From: Xiashengella succiniciproducens
GTDB lineage: Bacteria > Bacteroidota > Bacteroidia > Bacteroidales > Marinilabiliaceae
Assembly (NCBI RefSeq): GCF_023674465.1
Contig: NZ_CP098400.1
Coordinates: forward strand, 372,001 to 436,000
Direction: 5' to 3'
Length of the DNA stretch: 64,000 bases
The notes under the pieces are model-generated. The model worked only from the letters and a program-made list of their open reading frames with translations. It made no database searches and had not been told where the DNA came from. This document shows, piece after piece, positions 19,001 to 25,911 of the stretch. Every line of letters starts with the position of its first letter. The first letter of the stretch is position 1. The position numbers were made by a program, and so were the translations under genes.

Positions 19001-21012
19001 TGGTAATTTGGACTGGAGAGTCCGGAAAATCGTGCCTCACCATAATTTGAAAAATTGCCATTTATCGTTAACCTGTGGGCACTTTCAAAATTCGTCCCCA
19101 GATCACCCGTACCTACCCTAATCCGACCATTGGTTTCAACAGTCAGATCACCGTTCACGTACAAGTTCAACCTGCTCGTGGCTGTATTATCATTTATTCG
19201 AAATGTTCCCCTATTAACAGTCAGGTTTCCATTTACCGTTAGATTATTTCGAACTGTGGCTGATACACCTGAACCTGACAAACTAAAAACAAGGTTATTG
19301 TAGTCATTATGCTGCAATATAAAATCTGACCCATTATAATACTCCACTGTACCACCTCCAGTCGAGGTAAATGCATCAAAATTTCCTCCAGGAAAACTAT
19401 TCGTCCGTAAACGCAAGATTCCTTCACCACTGACCTCACCAAAATCATGGCCGGTAGTGGTTCCTAAATCAAGAACACCACCATCCTGGATCAGCAAGGA
19501 CAATATCTCTCGTGAATTATCCGGAATGGATACATTTCGCCCATTAAGAATCACTACTCTTTGCGTGGGCAATGGGACTCCGGCATTAACAGATAGGCTT
19601 CCGGAAGGATCGGTTGTCCAGGTATTGGGATTGTTCCAGCTGCCCGATTGATAAGAATAATAGGTGATGATGGGTTCCCTTAAAGTCCAGACCCCATTCA
19701 GATCATTGATGCCAGAACCACCAAAAGTGTTGGTTCCAAAATTTTGTCCCCCGGGTATATCTATCCACGAACCATTTTGAAACACCTTAGGTTCATATGA
19801 AACAGTATTGGGCAGTTCTCCATTGGCATAGGTAAAGCGAACCGAAGCATCTTGCACAGAAACTCCGGCAACAGAGGTTATCCAGTGTCTTTGCAAATCA
19901 GTCGGGTTACTCCCTGGTGCATTACCAGGAGTAGTTCTAACCGAGATGGAACCTGAACCAGTAACTTGAAAATTATCTATTTGAAAGGGTGCATAAGCCC
20001 CTCCACTACCCACGGGATATATCCCCAAAAAGTCACTGGATGCTGCCCCCTCTCGTATAAACAAACCAGCTCCCTCTGTAACCAACATATTGGAAGACGA
20101 GAATGGCTGCCCAGCAATTAAGGATGCGCCTAATTTTAAAGTCAAATCTCTTTGAGCCAGAACAACCCGGGCTCCGGAGAGCTCTAAAACCCCTCTAACA
20201 CCAACATCTCCCAATAAGGTTTTATCCCCTCCACCCGAAACTCTTAAGTTACCATAATCCACGGCCGCAATACTCTGGTCTCCGGCATAACCATAACTGA
20301 TCGTTGATGTAGGGTCAGCAACTACAGAAGCTTGCCAGATAAAACCACTTCCATTATTGTGTTCATATGTAGCATTTGAAGCAAGTTCTAGGGAAATATC
20401 GGATGAGGCATTTCCTATGGCATGATTGGCAACCAAAGTCGCCCCTGCTTCTAAAATAATTTTTGTTTCAGGACCAGTTAGTGCCCATAATTCAGATGTG
20501 TTGCAGGTCTGCCCTGTCTGTATAATGAAGGTTTGATAGCCGGAGTTGAAGTTGGCCGGAGTATAATCCCCATTCCCATCCCGGGCTGAATTCCAATTAC
20601 TTGTGGCAGAAGGATTGCCTGAACCTTTGTAGTAGTATGTTCCGTAAACGGGAATGCTCTTCTTAGCCTCGGACGAACTACCCAGAGGACCGGCTGCATC
20701 AACATTAAGAGTAATGGTTTTTAGGCCAGTCGTTGAGTATCGAACATCATGAGGTCCGACAGCATTTGAACTAACAGGATCTGCATCAGCTCCGAAACTC
20801 CAACGGTGGTTCGTCGCACCCGTCGATTGATCCGTAACCGTAACGACTTCCCCTACTACAGCTGCTGCCTTATCAACATTAAAGTCTGCTTTAGCATCCG
20901 TACCAGCAAACACTCCTCCCGCACGAATAATGCCAAGAAGCAAAACAGCACCCGTAACAACAAATCGTTTGTCACTGATCATTCTCGAAAATCTGGTAAA
21001 GATTGATTTCAT
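10042..21012 (-). CDS. Giant T9SS-secreted surface protein, 3656 aa
   Basis: A very large cell-surface or secreted protein, probably an adhesin. It has a signal peptide (hydrophobic core VVTGAVLLLGIIRAGGVFA), then a PKD-like domain (about 40-115) and a long beta-solenoid-like region rich in NGNLT and GGT steps (about 125-2650). G-x-W-x-x-P-x-T-W modules start near 124, 450, 1355, 2230 and 3110. Ig/PKD-like domains lie near 2650-3105, and the end is a T9SS type-A sorting domain (EGRKLQEV...GVYIVRARFG). The last 550 residues match the 894-aa paralogue at 23050-25734. It sits 11 nt after lnt, so it is co-transcribed. The end GKGHFDEYIE extends past the usual sorting-domain terminus. Ligand and function are unknown. 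Confidence 0.88.
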   Translation of the reverse strand: MKSIFTRFSRMISDKRFVVTGAVLLLGIIRAGGVFAGTDAKADFNVDKAAAVVGEVVTVTDQSTGATNHRWSFGADADPVSSNAVGPHDVRYSTTGLKTITLNVDAAGPLGSSSEAKKSIPVYGTYYYKGSGNPSATSNWNSARDGNGDYTPANFNSGYQTFIIQTGQTCNTSELWALTGPETKIILEAGATLVANHAIGNASSDISLELASNATYEHNNGSGFIWQASVVADPTSTISYGYAGDQSIAAVDYGNLRVSGGGDKTLLGDVGVRGVLELSGARVVLAQRDLTLKLGASLIAGQPFSSSNMLVTEGAGLFIREGAASSDFLGIYPVGSGGAYAPFQIDNFQVTGSGSISVRTTPGNAPGSNPTDLQRHWITSVAGVSVQDASVRFTYANGELPNTVSYEPKVFQNGSWIDIPGGQNFGTNTFGGSGINDLNGVWTLREPIITYYSYQSGSWNNPNTWTTDPSGSLSVNAGVPLPTQRVVILNGRNVSIPDNSREILSLLIQDGGVLDLGTTTGHDFGEVSGEGILRLRTNSFPGGNFDAFTSTGGGTVEYYNGSDFILQHNDYNNLVFSLSGSGVSATVRNNLTVNGNLTVNRGTFRINDNTATSRLNLYVNGDLTVETNGRIRVGTGDLGTNFESAHRLTINGNFSNYGEARFSGLSSPNYQSYPNYRVDVVFNNPTKDQNVTINGLTRFYRIEIDKGVDQTFVLNIDASAPNLFHLDGRNNEMGVTPNPDAPNIIQRSALGLMAGTVRLGTNINLPSLAEEWQSGQDYNYHVDEDACLWIDGATVKHTTNDRGGNSNSFVLYGTLRITNPTSVFNVNNLHGIIIRANASVVVEDGLLITPAIRTSTVEGTHRGSYNQSGGTVEITGNITGADRHPSFSWTYPNMSFAMSGGEMLIRQATNAGEGRNRSLVIGSSPENVSVTGGTVRIQTTYRDANFVSTAPFWNLVIENPTNSGFSSNLQSFTSTAFDAASVPLQPLKVLNDLSVGNSARFVANNTDVSVGGAFTINANATYTPGTNTTIFNGNGPQTFTNNGTLTNGFNNLELAGKSDLTLNGATSFAIRGDFTLGKETILRDNGRTVTVAGNIQNSGTHFRPATGAGRIELTGNGNQILSGDGTGSFNNLSVNKNGGSVTTDATVTINGDLRLVSNHRFTIGNNTLKLGTDANIYSAATGTAQVFTNNKMLVTGGLMSNGGVQKEFNNTNGFLFPFGFAVGATHYYMPATLRFSSAPTKWGAVTSRPVHGRHHLAQGTNNALGAYWKTTSQGFEGIPSSSVVHTYAYADAFVSGNESNYLPAVYNYGTAWRTINDVNLVNQATNVITFNAESNANGDYTAGLPSAFEGIPVLYSRISGAWNEPGTWSTDSHSGEAGSVVPAANTIVVIGEDHTVTMTANGAEAGALFISEGATLDLVRTNGHNFAALPEETVTGSGTLRIARAYFPRGDFGEFLGENGGTVEYYVSGGNAFTLPVASDGTSLPLTQYRNLIVNASGADITLPNIDFTVFENLVIKGSNQVRTNTGGVRTYHVGGDLKIESGNLVYRNDRATHFLVDGDVMVNSGASFSVRDGGTAVANTLTIEGSLINSGTFNMVGGTRNTATIFKGEQDAVIEGSGSTFNFHRLTVDKGSDATPILALKSSISTGVTNPFLTLLNGTFRVDGEGLVVTVTDGSTSFSIPSTAALSVNAGTLRVAYGNGNANLLLAGRLEVLGGRMEIGQATQNRNNSIEYAAAGKPEVYVSGGTLYVNGQIRRPATTTSGSLNYIQSGGELIIAGRNRMTSRGLLEVANNGSLFKVSGGRLILARPSASGSAFGDLYLRPASNEVSGGTIQLGADGNTAGYSFDLQLGTPIWNLQVGANTGQSASLAVLPLQVKNELFISSNSVFLANGLDVNLEGRLVNNNISASRGINEGGFRPGAVSQTTRFNGTGSQQIQGFGTNVTNFANLEIRATSLSLVENSSLYVNNNLSLYSGVFNDGGNIVAVVRNIHNVARHESPSSSGGISVEGTQAQTISGNNAVFGNILMNNSNGANVVNNIRINGHLNFTAGSLYIDDYLLTFGENAVVGGTPGRKQMVMLNGVLSDQGVRKLYAAGAAGEFVFPVGVQGKYTPAAYTVLANGAPGSITLRTINEKHAAVNDTDDNELAYYWSVKSEGFSGLSVSHRYTYEQDDVRADEEQYVGGRYDYENYTWYDLGEVVDAANNTISFNGDYITGEYTAGYAPNFVTKPVLYSRGNGDWDDPTTWAITPGGDAGGLRPDGNPVIIAEGHLVTLNVDNAYTYSVELNGTLDIGTTLYHNMGHFLGDGTLVIGSTSDGNFILPGGKFDEFFDNAASTIEFKGDNEANLPLKPGNIYKPFQNVVLSGSGRKNISADDMKINGNLVIRNGTVLSNVNNNRTLYVGGDWINENTSVGGFLAGRGTVVFDGNRTQQFKVETAESFYNVTMNTNGELDMAETAVGANFVVSNRLNLSRGIIRSYADKVVYISNTANNAVSGGNVNSFVDGPMTKRMLTGQSFTFQVGNEGRYGRMAVLNTQGGSSPADWTVRYLNANDLPKEEEHLNTPITSVSNNERWEVSRPNGASANIQLRWDEQSYPGVTSDALLRNSLRVVQFNSGDSKWTERGQTVNASAKTVATSTRVTTNDYVFTLGLSGVTATISDFTPVEICNNGAVASIPVVLSGSAPWTLSYRVTGASSTRNFTQTGITSPNYVIQLTGDDLAGAGNYSVSLVSVSDQSAVGIANGGSVNLVVQETSVPVISGATMVGRNEVRTYATPQNGTNTYAWSWVGASGGTIANANAASTNITFGNRTGTYQLQLTETTAATGCEVNIVFAVEVTNIPVPDISPDEPNICMGTTVTYSTAAITGNQYRWTVTGGTVQTSGAGNWRTVAGGGNSVTVLWGAAGNGSVKVEERVGATSVQGETTLDVVVSPAVNARTVAIQDAEVCDGSSTFVRVENSELSVSYRLKNTADGTYMGPSIGGNGNDLLLPTGALFASEAPYQVVVEAFNLACSLDVTAGTVDVLPALNVALSSDAAANAFCVGTAVSFSATPGYSQYVFVVDGTAFDNGNQAVFTTNALVDGSEVSVQALAANGCWGASETLTMRAANIAGMWTGIADSDWDNPMNWCNGQVPVNYNGVVISSKMVHEPVITGEYTLTNLTIEDGAQLWIDGGSKIDLEGSFTNNGELVLNNRYGVNGMVSLIDKSVNSGSGTTRVRLTTPANQWFYLGSIRKDAVFSDFGAGQPGIVVSSYRQNKWWNIQTTLASRSLRLLEGIATNLIDDKVEKRLIEYTGEINKEEVSRVFEEKGFSLLGNPYPAFISWENAATWERPNVDGTIWYRSKVGEEMAFITYNKDAAPFGKVALYPEQEIGTISEEELSLIPPMQAVWIKTFVEGVTVTVKPEGRTHGINGSILKSTSTSSADVIRIETSNAYSRDGAVIYFSEGSTEGLDKGDSEKYFNDSKRIPEIYTRSGAASLAINGLPTINKEIIEIPLSTRNQVAGEVEMEFDISHFNSNHAILLEDRYNGTVVNLRSQNTYSYVADPVGDIHDRFVLKFHNITTNADVIPDDENNAGNDIQIRNAGSMILVTASMNLVSQGPGVIEIFTVEGRKLQEVPALSSRTLVVMPGESGVYIVRARFGNTVKSERLLGKGHFDEYIE

Positions 21013-21023
21013 ATTACAAAGGA

Positions 21024-22625
21024 TTACAATCGTGGGTTTTTTATTTTCATGATAAGAAGGTAGGCAATCAGACCAATAGTGGTCAACAATGCCATAACTT
21101 CTATATACGCCCCAAGCCGGGCAACAAAAGTCACCTTTCTGTTCAGTTTTATTTCTTGTCGCAAAGAATCAGCATTCTTACTATCAGTAGTATCTATAAT
21201 ATCTCCTCGCTGATTAATAATTGCAGAGATGCCCATATTGGATGAATGAGCAATGCTCCGCCTGTTTTCCACAGCTCTGATAACAGAGTGCTGCAGAAAC
21301 TGCTTAGGCACATTACCGTTCTCGTACCAGCCCTCGTTAAGGAGGACAAAGAAAGCCTGGGCACCTTCTCGCGACGCTTGGTAAAAAAGTTTATTGTATA
21401 CCGACTCATAACAGACCATTGCAGAGGTCTGCAATCCATTTGCTGCCCTAAAAACCATCCTGTTGTTCTCCCGTTTGGAAAATTGAAAATCAATTCCAAC
21501 AGGAGTCAGGCGAGGCAAAACAAGTGGATAAGGCGCGTACTCCTGATAAGGCACCAATTGATCTTTTACCCGAAGTTGCGGGGCCTGTTCTTTTTCTATT
21601 TGGAGAGCAGCATTATAAGTGTAGTACCAGGTTTTATAATTCTCAGAAAATCTTATTCCTGGGATGCGTTGGTAGTGCTTAATCTTTCCAACGTCTGGAA
21701 TCTCTTCATAAACAACAGCCCCGGTAATCAACTTAAGATTAGGGAAACTGTCGGTATGCTCGTAAAAATGATCAAAAACCAAATTCCGGTTAAAATCTTT
21801 GACCCATCCGGCATTGGTGATGGCGGTTTCGGGAAGTACAACATACTCGGTGTTCGCTGTCAATTCGGGCAGCATAATACCCAGATAAATATCCATAAGC
21901 TCATAGATATTCACCCGATACTTAACATCTCTGTTATCGGTACTGGGATGAATAACCAGAACTTCTTTGGAAATCCCCTTTTCTTTATAGGCTGAGTAAA
22001 TGATCAAAGAAATTAGAATGGGGGTAATTACAACAAACAGCAGAACAAGCCCACTGCGCAGGAGCGTTTTGAAACCACTGGAAAATTTCCTGACGAAAGA
22101 ATACAGCAAGAAATTAATACTCAAAATCCAAAGTGTTCCACCTGAGGCCCCGGTATACTCATACCACTGAATTAACTTAGTGTTGACACCCAAGTTATTC
22201 CCCAAATTATAAAAAGGGGAGCCCAGTTGAAAATTTGCCTGTATCAACTCTACGGTAAGCCATGCTGCAATAAAATAAAGGGAGGCAAGCTTATAGCCAA
22301 TCTTTTTAAAATTGATATAGAAAGGGAGAAGAAACACAAATGGGAGAACATAAACAATGGCCACTAAAAACCCCATATTGGCGGTTTGTAACACCCAATA
22401 AAAACATATAAGAAAATAAGTGACCAATGCAAGCAACAATTGGAGGGCAAATGTCCAAAATGGTTTCGTATGCGTTTTGACGTAATCTCCTGCATAAAGC
22501 AAGGGAAGGAAAGCAACAAAACTAAAATAATAGTATTCGGAAGGTATTGCTGAAACACCCAACAATAGCCCAGTACATAGGGGTGAAATAAAAGTGGTAA
22601 ATATTTTTTGTAGAAATCTAACCAT
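21024..22625 (-). CDS. lnt: Apolipoprotein N-acyltransferase
   Basis: An inner-membrane enzyme that N-acylates the amino-terminal Cys of lipoproteins. It has 533 aa, with about six hydrophobic N-terminal segments followed by a periplasmic nitrilase-like domain. The catalytic Glu-Lys-Cys triad is visible: VLPETA (near 265), VKDQLVPYQEY (Lys near 354) and VCYES (near 404). NEGWYENGNVPKQF and AVENRRSIAHSSNMG are further family signatures. One C-terminal membrane helix closes the protein. It lies 11 nt upstream of the giant surface-protein gene, an unusual partner for this housekeeping enzyme; whether it is the only lnt cannot be told here. Confidence 0.95.
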   Translation of the reverse strand: MVRFLQKIFTTFISPLCTGLLLGVSAIPSEYYYFSFVAFLPLLYAGDYVKTHTKPFWTFALQLLLALVTYFLICFYWVLQTANMGFLVAIVYVLPFVFLLPFYINFKKIGYKLASLYFIAAWLTVELIQANFQLGSPFYNLGNNLGVNTKLIQWYEYTGASGGTLWILSINFLLYSFVRKFSSGFKTLLRSGLVLLFVVITPILISLIIYSAYKEKGISKEVLVIHPSTDNRDVKYRVNIYELMDIYLGIMLPELTANTEYVVLPETAITNAGWVKDFNRNLVFDHFYEHTDSFPNLKLITGAVVYEEIPDVGKIKHYQRIPGIRFSENYKTWYYTYNAALQIEKEQAPQLRVKDQLVPYQEYAPYPLVLPRLTPVGIDFQFSKRENNRMVFRAANGLQTSAMVCYESVYNKLFYQASREGAQAFFVLLNEGWYENGNVPKQFLQHSVIRAVENRRSIAHSSNMGISAIINQRGDIIDTTDSKNADSLRQEIKLNRKVTFVARLGAYIEVMALLTTIGLIAYLLIMKIKNPRL

Positions 22626-22732
22626 ATCCCTGCATTCTCTCTCTCTATAATAAAACTTTCAGCCTCTATTACTAATCTAACAATCCAGCCCTTTTCTATG
22701 TAGCGCCTGCTGAACAATCAAACAAAATCCTA

Positions 22733-22740
22733 CAAAAGTA
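22733..22740 (-). promoter_or_regulatory. Promoter -7 box for lnt and the giant gene
   Basis: On the minus strand this reads TACTTTTG, a perfect TAnnTTTG box about 108 bases before the lnt start. No clear -33 element is at the standard distance. It lies in the 424-base gap between lnt and the 894-aa gene; the rest of the gap is AT-rich and holds only the terminator at its right end. Confidence 0.5.
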
Positions 22741-22987
22741 AAACTAATCTACAAATCAAGCTCTTAACAGTTGTAGAATTTTGATAAAAACCAAATAAAA
22801 CTTCACAATTCATACACGATTCAGATAGCTAAAAGTTAGTACGAAACTGCTCTTAAGAAGTTTCTCCATGTAAACCAAACACCAGAAATCTTTGACTAAA
22901 TCATCCTTTTATTTGACCAAATCCCTTGACGCCCACTCAGCACTTCATCCCCTACCAAATAAGAATGGTTTGCAAGTAGCATTCAAA

Positions 22988-23028
22988 AAAAGTCCGAGAC
23001 TGGAGCTCAACTCCAGTCTCGGACTTTT
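22988..23028 (-). terminator. 18-bp terminator of the 894-aa surface-protein gene
   Basis: A perfect 18-bp inverted repeat AAAAGTCCGAGACTGGAG / CTCCAGTCTCGGACTTTT with a 5-nt loop, 21 bases past the stop of the minus-strand gene and ending in T's on that strand. It is one of the strongest hairpins in the window. Confidence 0.92.
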
Positions 23029-23049
23029 CAAATACATATAGGGTGTAAA

Positions 23050-25734
23050 CTACTTATTTGCGTTCACAACCCGTTCACTTTTCACCATCTGACCAAACTG
23101 AGCTCTCACGATATAAATGCCTCGCTCGTTTGGCAAAATCACCAGGGTTCGACTGCTGCGGGCAGGTATTTCAGAGACTTTCCGCCCATCAATCGTATAG
23201 ACTTCAATTTGTCCTGGATTCTGTTGTACCAAATCCATACTTACACTTACCAATACTTTATCTCCTAAACTCCTGATTTTAATAAAGTCACTTCCATCGG
23301 TCTGTCCTTGTTCAGGAAGAACTTCCTCTATACCAGTTGTGATTTTATGAAGGTGAACTACAAATCTGTCATGTACTTCGCCAAGGGTTACAACTGAATA
23401 GGTATAACTGTTATTCTGAAGAAGATTAATGTAAGTTCCGTTGTCTCTGTCTTCAAGATATGCTGTATATTCATTGTTGAAATATCGTAAATCAAATTTT
23501 AATGTAACACTGCCCTCTATTCGGTTCTTCACTGAAAGTGGGATTGCTCGATAATCCTCAGATAGTTCGGGTAGTCCGCTAATTGCCAGTGGTTTTCCGG
23601 AAGCTATAGTATAGACTTCAGGAATATTCTTGGAATCATTGAAGTACTTCTCTGAATCACCGTTGTCCTTGCCTTCTGTAAACCCATCCTTAAAGAAAAT
23701 GACGGCCCCGTCTCGTGAAAATTTATTTTCTGCCTCAATTCTAATAACATTCCCAGATTCTGAACTGCTTTTTAGTCTTGAGATAGCGGTACCATGATTT
23801 CTTGACTCAGGATATAGATTTACTGATGCGTTAGGACTAAGGGTTTTTATCCAAACTGCTTGCATGGGCGCAATCTTAGAATGCTCTTCAACGATTTCTG
23901 GAGTGATTTCTTCTAAACTATATGGAGAAATAGCAATTCTTGCCATTTCGTCAACGTAATTGTTATAAGTTACAAATGTCATTTCTTCACCAATCTTGGT
24001 ACGGTACCAGATAGTATGGTCAACATTTGCCCTTTCCCATCCGGCTCCATCCTGCCAGTCAATAAAAGATGTAAAGGGATTTGCCAGAAGATGGAAGCCA
24101 GCTATATCAAAGGTTCTACTGACTACGTCTGTATTTATTTCGCCTTTATATTCAATTAGTCTTGAATCTGCTTGCCCATCGCCATCCTTATCAGATTCAC
24201 TCGGCAAGAAATTTGTGGCTATTCCTTCCATTGTGCGAAGAGCGTTCCCGGCTAGTGTCGATTTAATAGGCCAATACTTATTGCTTCGGAAAACACTAAT
24301 TGATATGCCGTCATTTCCTGCTCCAAAGTCGCTAAAAATAGCATTTTTACGCGAACTTCCGAGATAGAACCACTGATTCTGAGGCAGAGTCATTCTGGTC
24401 GTAACTTGCCCTACAACCTGCCCGTTTGTTATTAATGAAGACATTCCGCCAACTCCATATTGATGCTCCATCACAAGAGAGCCGGTTTCTGCAATAGTAA
24501 GTTTACCGTTAACAGTAAGCCTGGCTCCTGGCTTAAGAGTAAGAGTAGCCCCAGCCTCAATGGTAAGATTATTAATCTCAATTATGCCGTCTTCCTTTAT
24601 AATCTCAGGAAAAACTCCTGTACAAGGTTTTATTCTCACGTTTGAGGTGGACGTAGGTATTCTTTTACCAATCCAATTGTTTGCTAAATTCCAATTACTG
24701 TTATCGGCATTGGTTTTCCACTGGTAACCAATCACTACATTAATAATCACATCATTAACTATATCTACCAGGGATCCATTTTCATTCTGAAGAAAATCAT
24801 CCAAATCCCCTACTACCCCTGGAGTATTAACCACTGACCAGGTAGGGGCTATTATTTCAGCATCGGGATTAAGAATATAAATCTTTGTGTCGCTCTGATT
24901 TCCATTAACACCTAAACCCCCGTCAAGGTGTGTGAAATTGCCCCCAACAACCAAGTTCCCATTATTATGAACTGTAGTACTTGATGCGGTACTGAAGTTT
25001 CCTACAACAATTATGTCTCCATGAGATTCAATTCCTGCATTACTTGAAGTTAGGTTTCCATGAACAATAAGGGTTCCGCCTCCCTCTACTGTGATATTTG
25101 CAGCAGCGGTCAAATTACCAAAAATCTCAAGAACAGCATTTTCCTCAACGGTAACTCCTTCCGATTGATTATTTGTATAATCACCATTCACAACAAACGA
25201 ACCATAATTCTTAACAACCCCATTCAAAAAGTTACCATTAATAATAACACTTCCACCCTGGTTTATAGTTAAGGTTTGAGATAACGAAAAATCACCATTT
25301 ACAATCAAAACTCCACCATTCTCTACAGTAATATTGGTACTATCTGCGACGCCATTAACAGTTACCACAGCACCATTCTTAACATTAAATGCTGCCCCCC
25401 CGTTACTCCCAGTGAGTTTCCCATCAACATCTAACTCCCCAAAAATGTCTATTCCACCATATCCAGTTGAAAATCCACTACCAACAGTGAATTTTGCATT
25501 CTGCTGTATAGTAACCTTTGCATCCCAAGAGAAATTGCCCTCCTTGTAAATAATAGCCCCTGAGACAATAGTAATTGTCCGATACTTTTCACTTGGCACA
25601 GGGCTTGGACTCCATACTGCGGGATCATCAAAAGAACCGCTAACTGAATTACTAGTATAGCTCGCCAAACCAGGTAATCCCAGTCCAATCATCAGCAATA
25701 CCAGTACCCACCTTCTCATGTAAAGATTCTTCAT
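23050..25734 (-). CDS. T9SS-secreted surface protein, 894 aa
   Basis: A secreted protein with a signal peptide (VLVLLMIGLGLPGLAS), an early SVSGSFDDPAVW module and about 250 residues of short VNGDF / VHGNL / VVGNF steps (residues 90-300), like a compact beta-solenoid. A second module (NSNWNLANNWIG) leads into about 550 residues closely paralogous to the end of the giant protein, sharing NQWFYLGS-RK, FSDFGAG, EGIATN, IWYR-K-GEEM, PMQAVWIKT and GDSEKYFNDSK. It ends in a T9SS sorting domain (DGRKVSEI...GIYIVRAQFG). It has its own promoter and terminator. Probably a shorter duplicate with the same C-terminal scaffold; its ligand is unknown. Confidence 0.88.
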   Translation of the reverse strand: MKNLYMRRWVLVLLMIGLGLPGLASYTSNSVSGSFDDPAVWSPSPVPSEKYRTITIVSGAIIYKEGNFSWDAKVTIQQNAKFTVGSGFSTGYGGIDIFGELDVDGKLTGSNGGAAFNVKNGAVVTVNGVADSTNITVENGGVLIVNGDFSLSQTLTINQGGSVIINGNFLNGVVKNYGSFVVNGDYTNNQSEGVTVEENAVLEIFGNLTAAANITVEGGGTLIVHGNLTSSNAGIESHGDIIVVGNFSTASSTTVHNNGNLVVGGNFTHLDGGLGVNGNQSDTKIYILNPDAEIIAPTWSVVNTPGVVGDLDDFLQNENGSLVDIVNDVIINVVIGYQWKTNADNSNWNLANNWIGKRIPTSTSNVRIKPCTGVFPEIIKEDGIIEINNLTIEAGATLTLKPGARLTVNGKLTIAETGSLVMEHQYGVGGMSSLITNGQVVGQVTTRMTLPQNQWFYLGSSRKNAIFSDFGAGNDGISISVFRSNKYWPIKSTLAGNALRTMEGIATNFLPSESDKDGDGQADSRLIEYKGEINTDVVSRTFDIAGFHLLANPFTSFIDWQDGAGWERANVDHTIWYRTKIGEEMTFVTYNNYVDEMARIAISPYSLEEITPEIVEEHSKIAPMQAVWIKTLSPNASVNLYPESRNHGTAISRLKSSSESGNVIRIEAENKFSRDGAVIFFKDGFTEGKDNGDSEKYFNDSKNIPEVYTIASGKPLAISGLPELSEDYRAIPLSVKNRIEGSVTLKFDLRYFNNEYTAYLEDRDNGTYINLLQNNSYTYSVVTLGEVHDRFVVHLHKITTGIEEVLPEQGQTDGSDFIKIRSLGDKVLVSVSMDLVQQNPGQIEVYTIDGRKVSEIPARSSRTLVILPNERGIYIVRAQFGQMVKSERVVNANK

Positions 25735-25774
25735 ATTGTTGTGTTTACTTAATTCTATCTAAATCAAAATTGTG

Positions 25775-25782
25775 CAAATTTA
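25775..25782 (-). promoter_or_regulatory. Promoter -7 box for the 894-aa gene
   Basis: The minus strand reads TAAATTTG, a perfect TAnnTTTG box 40 bases before the start codon, in the divergent gap to the metallopeptidase gene. No good -33 box was found. Confidence 0.5.
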
Positions 25783-25911
25783 TCTCCTATACGCTAATAA
25801 GTATTGGATGGTAATATTACTTTGACGAACGCTTGAAAATATTTGACTAAAACCATCTAAGTGACGTTTTGTTTTTTTATTATTTTTACAATTCATTTGA
25901 TACTGTGATAA

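Noticed and set aside
21246-21995. 249-aa reading frame opposite lnt
   Set aside because: It is antisense to a certain gene and lacks domains; treated as a shadow.
22626-23049. Repeat array or small gene between lnt and the 894-aa gene
   Set aside because: Only the terminator hairpin and a -7 box are visible; no regularly spaced repeat and no supported frame.
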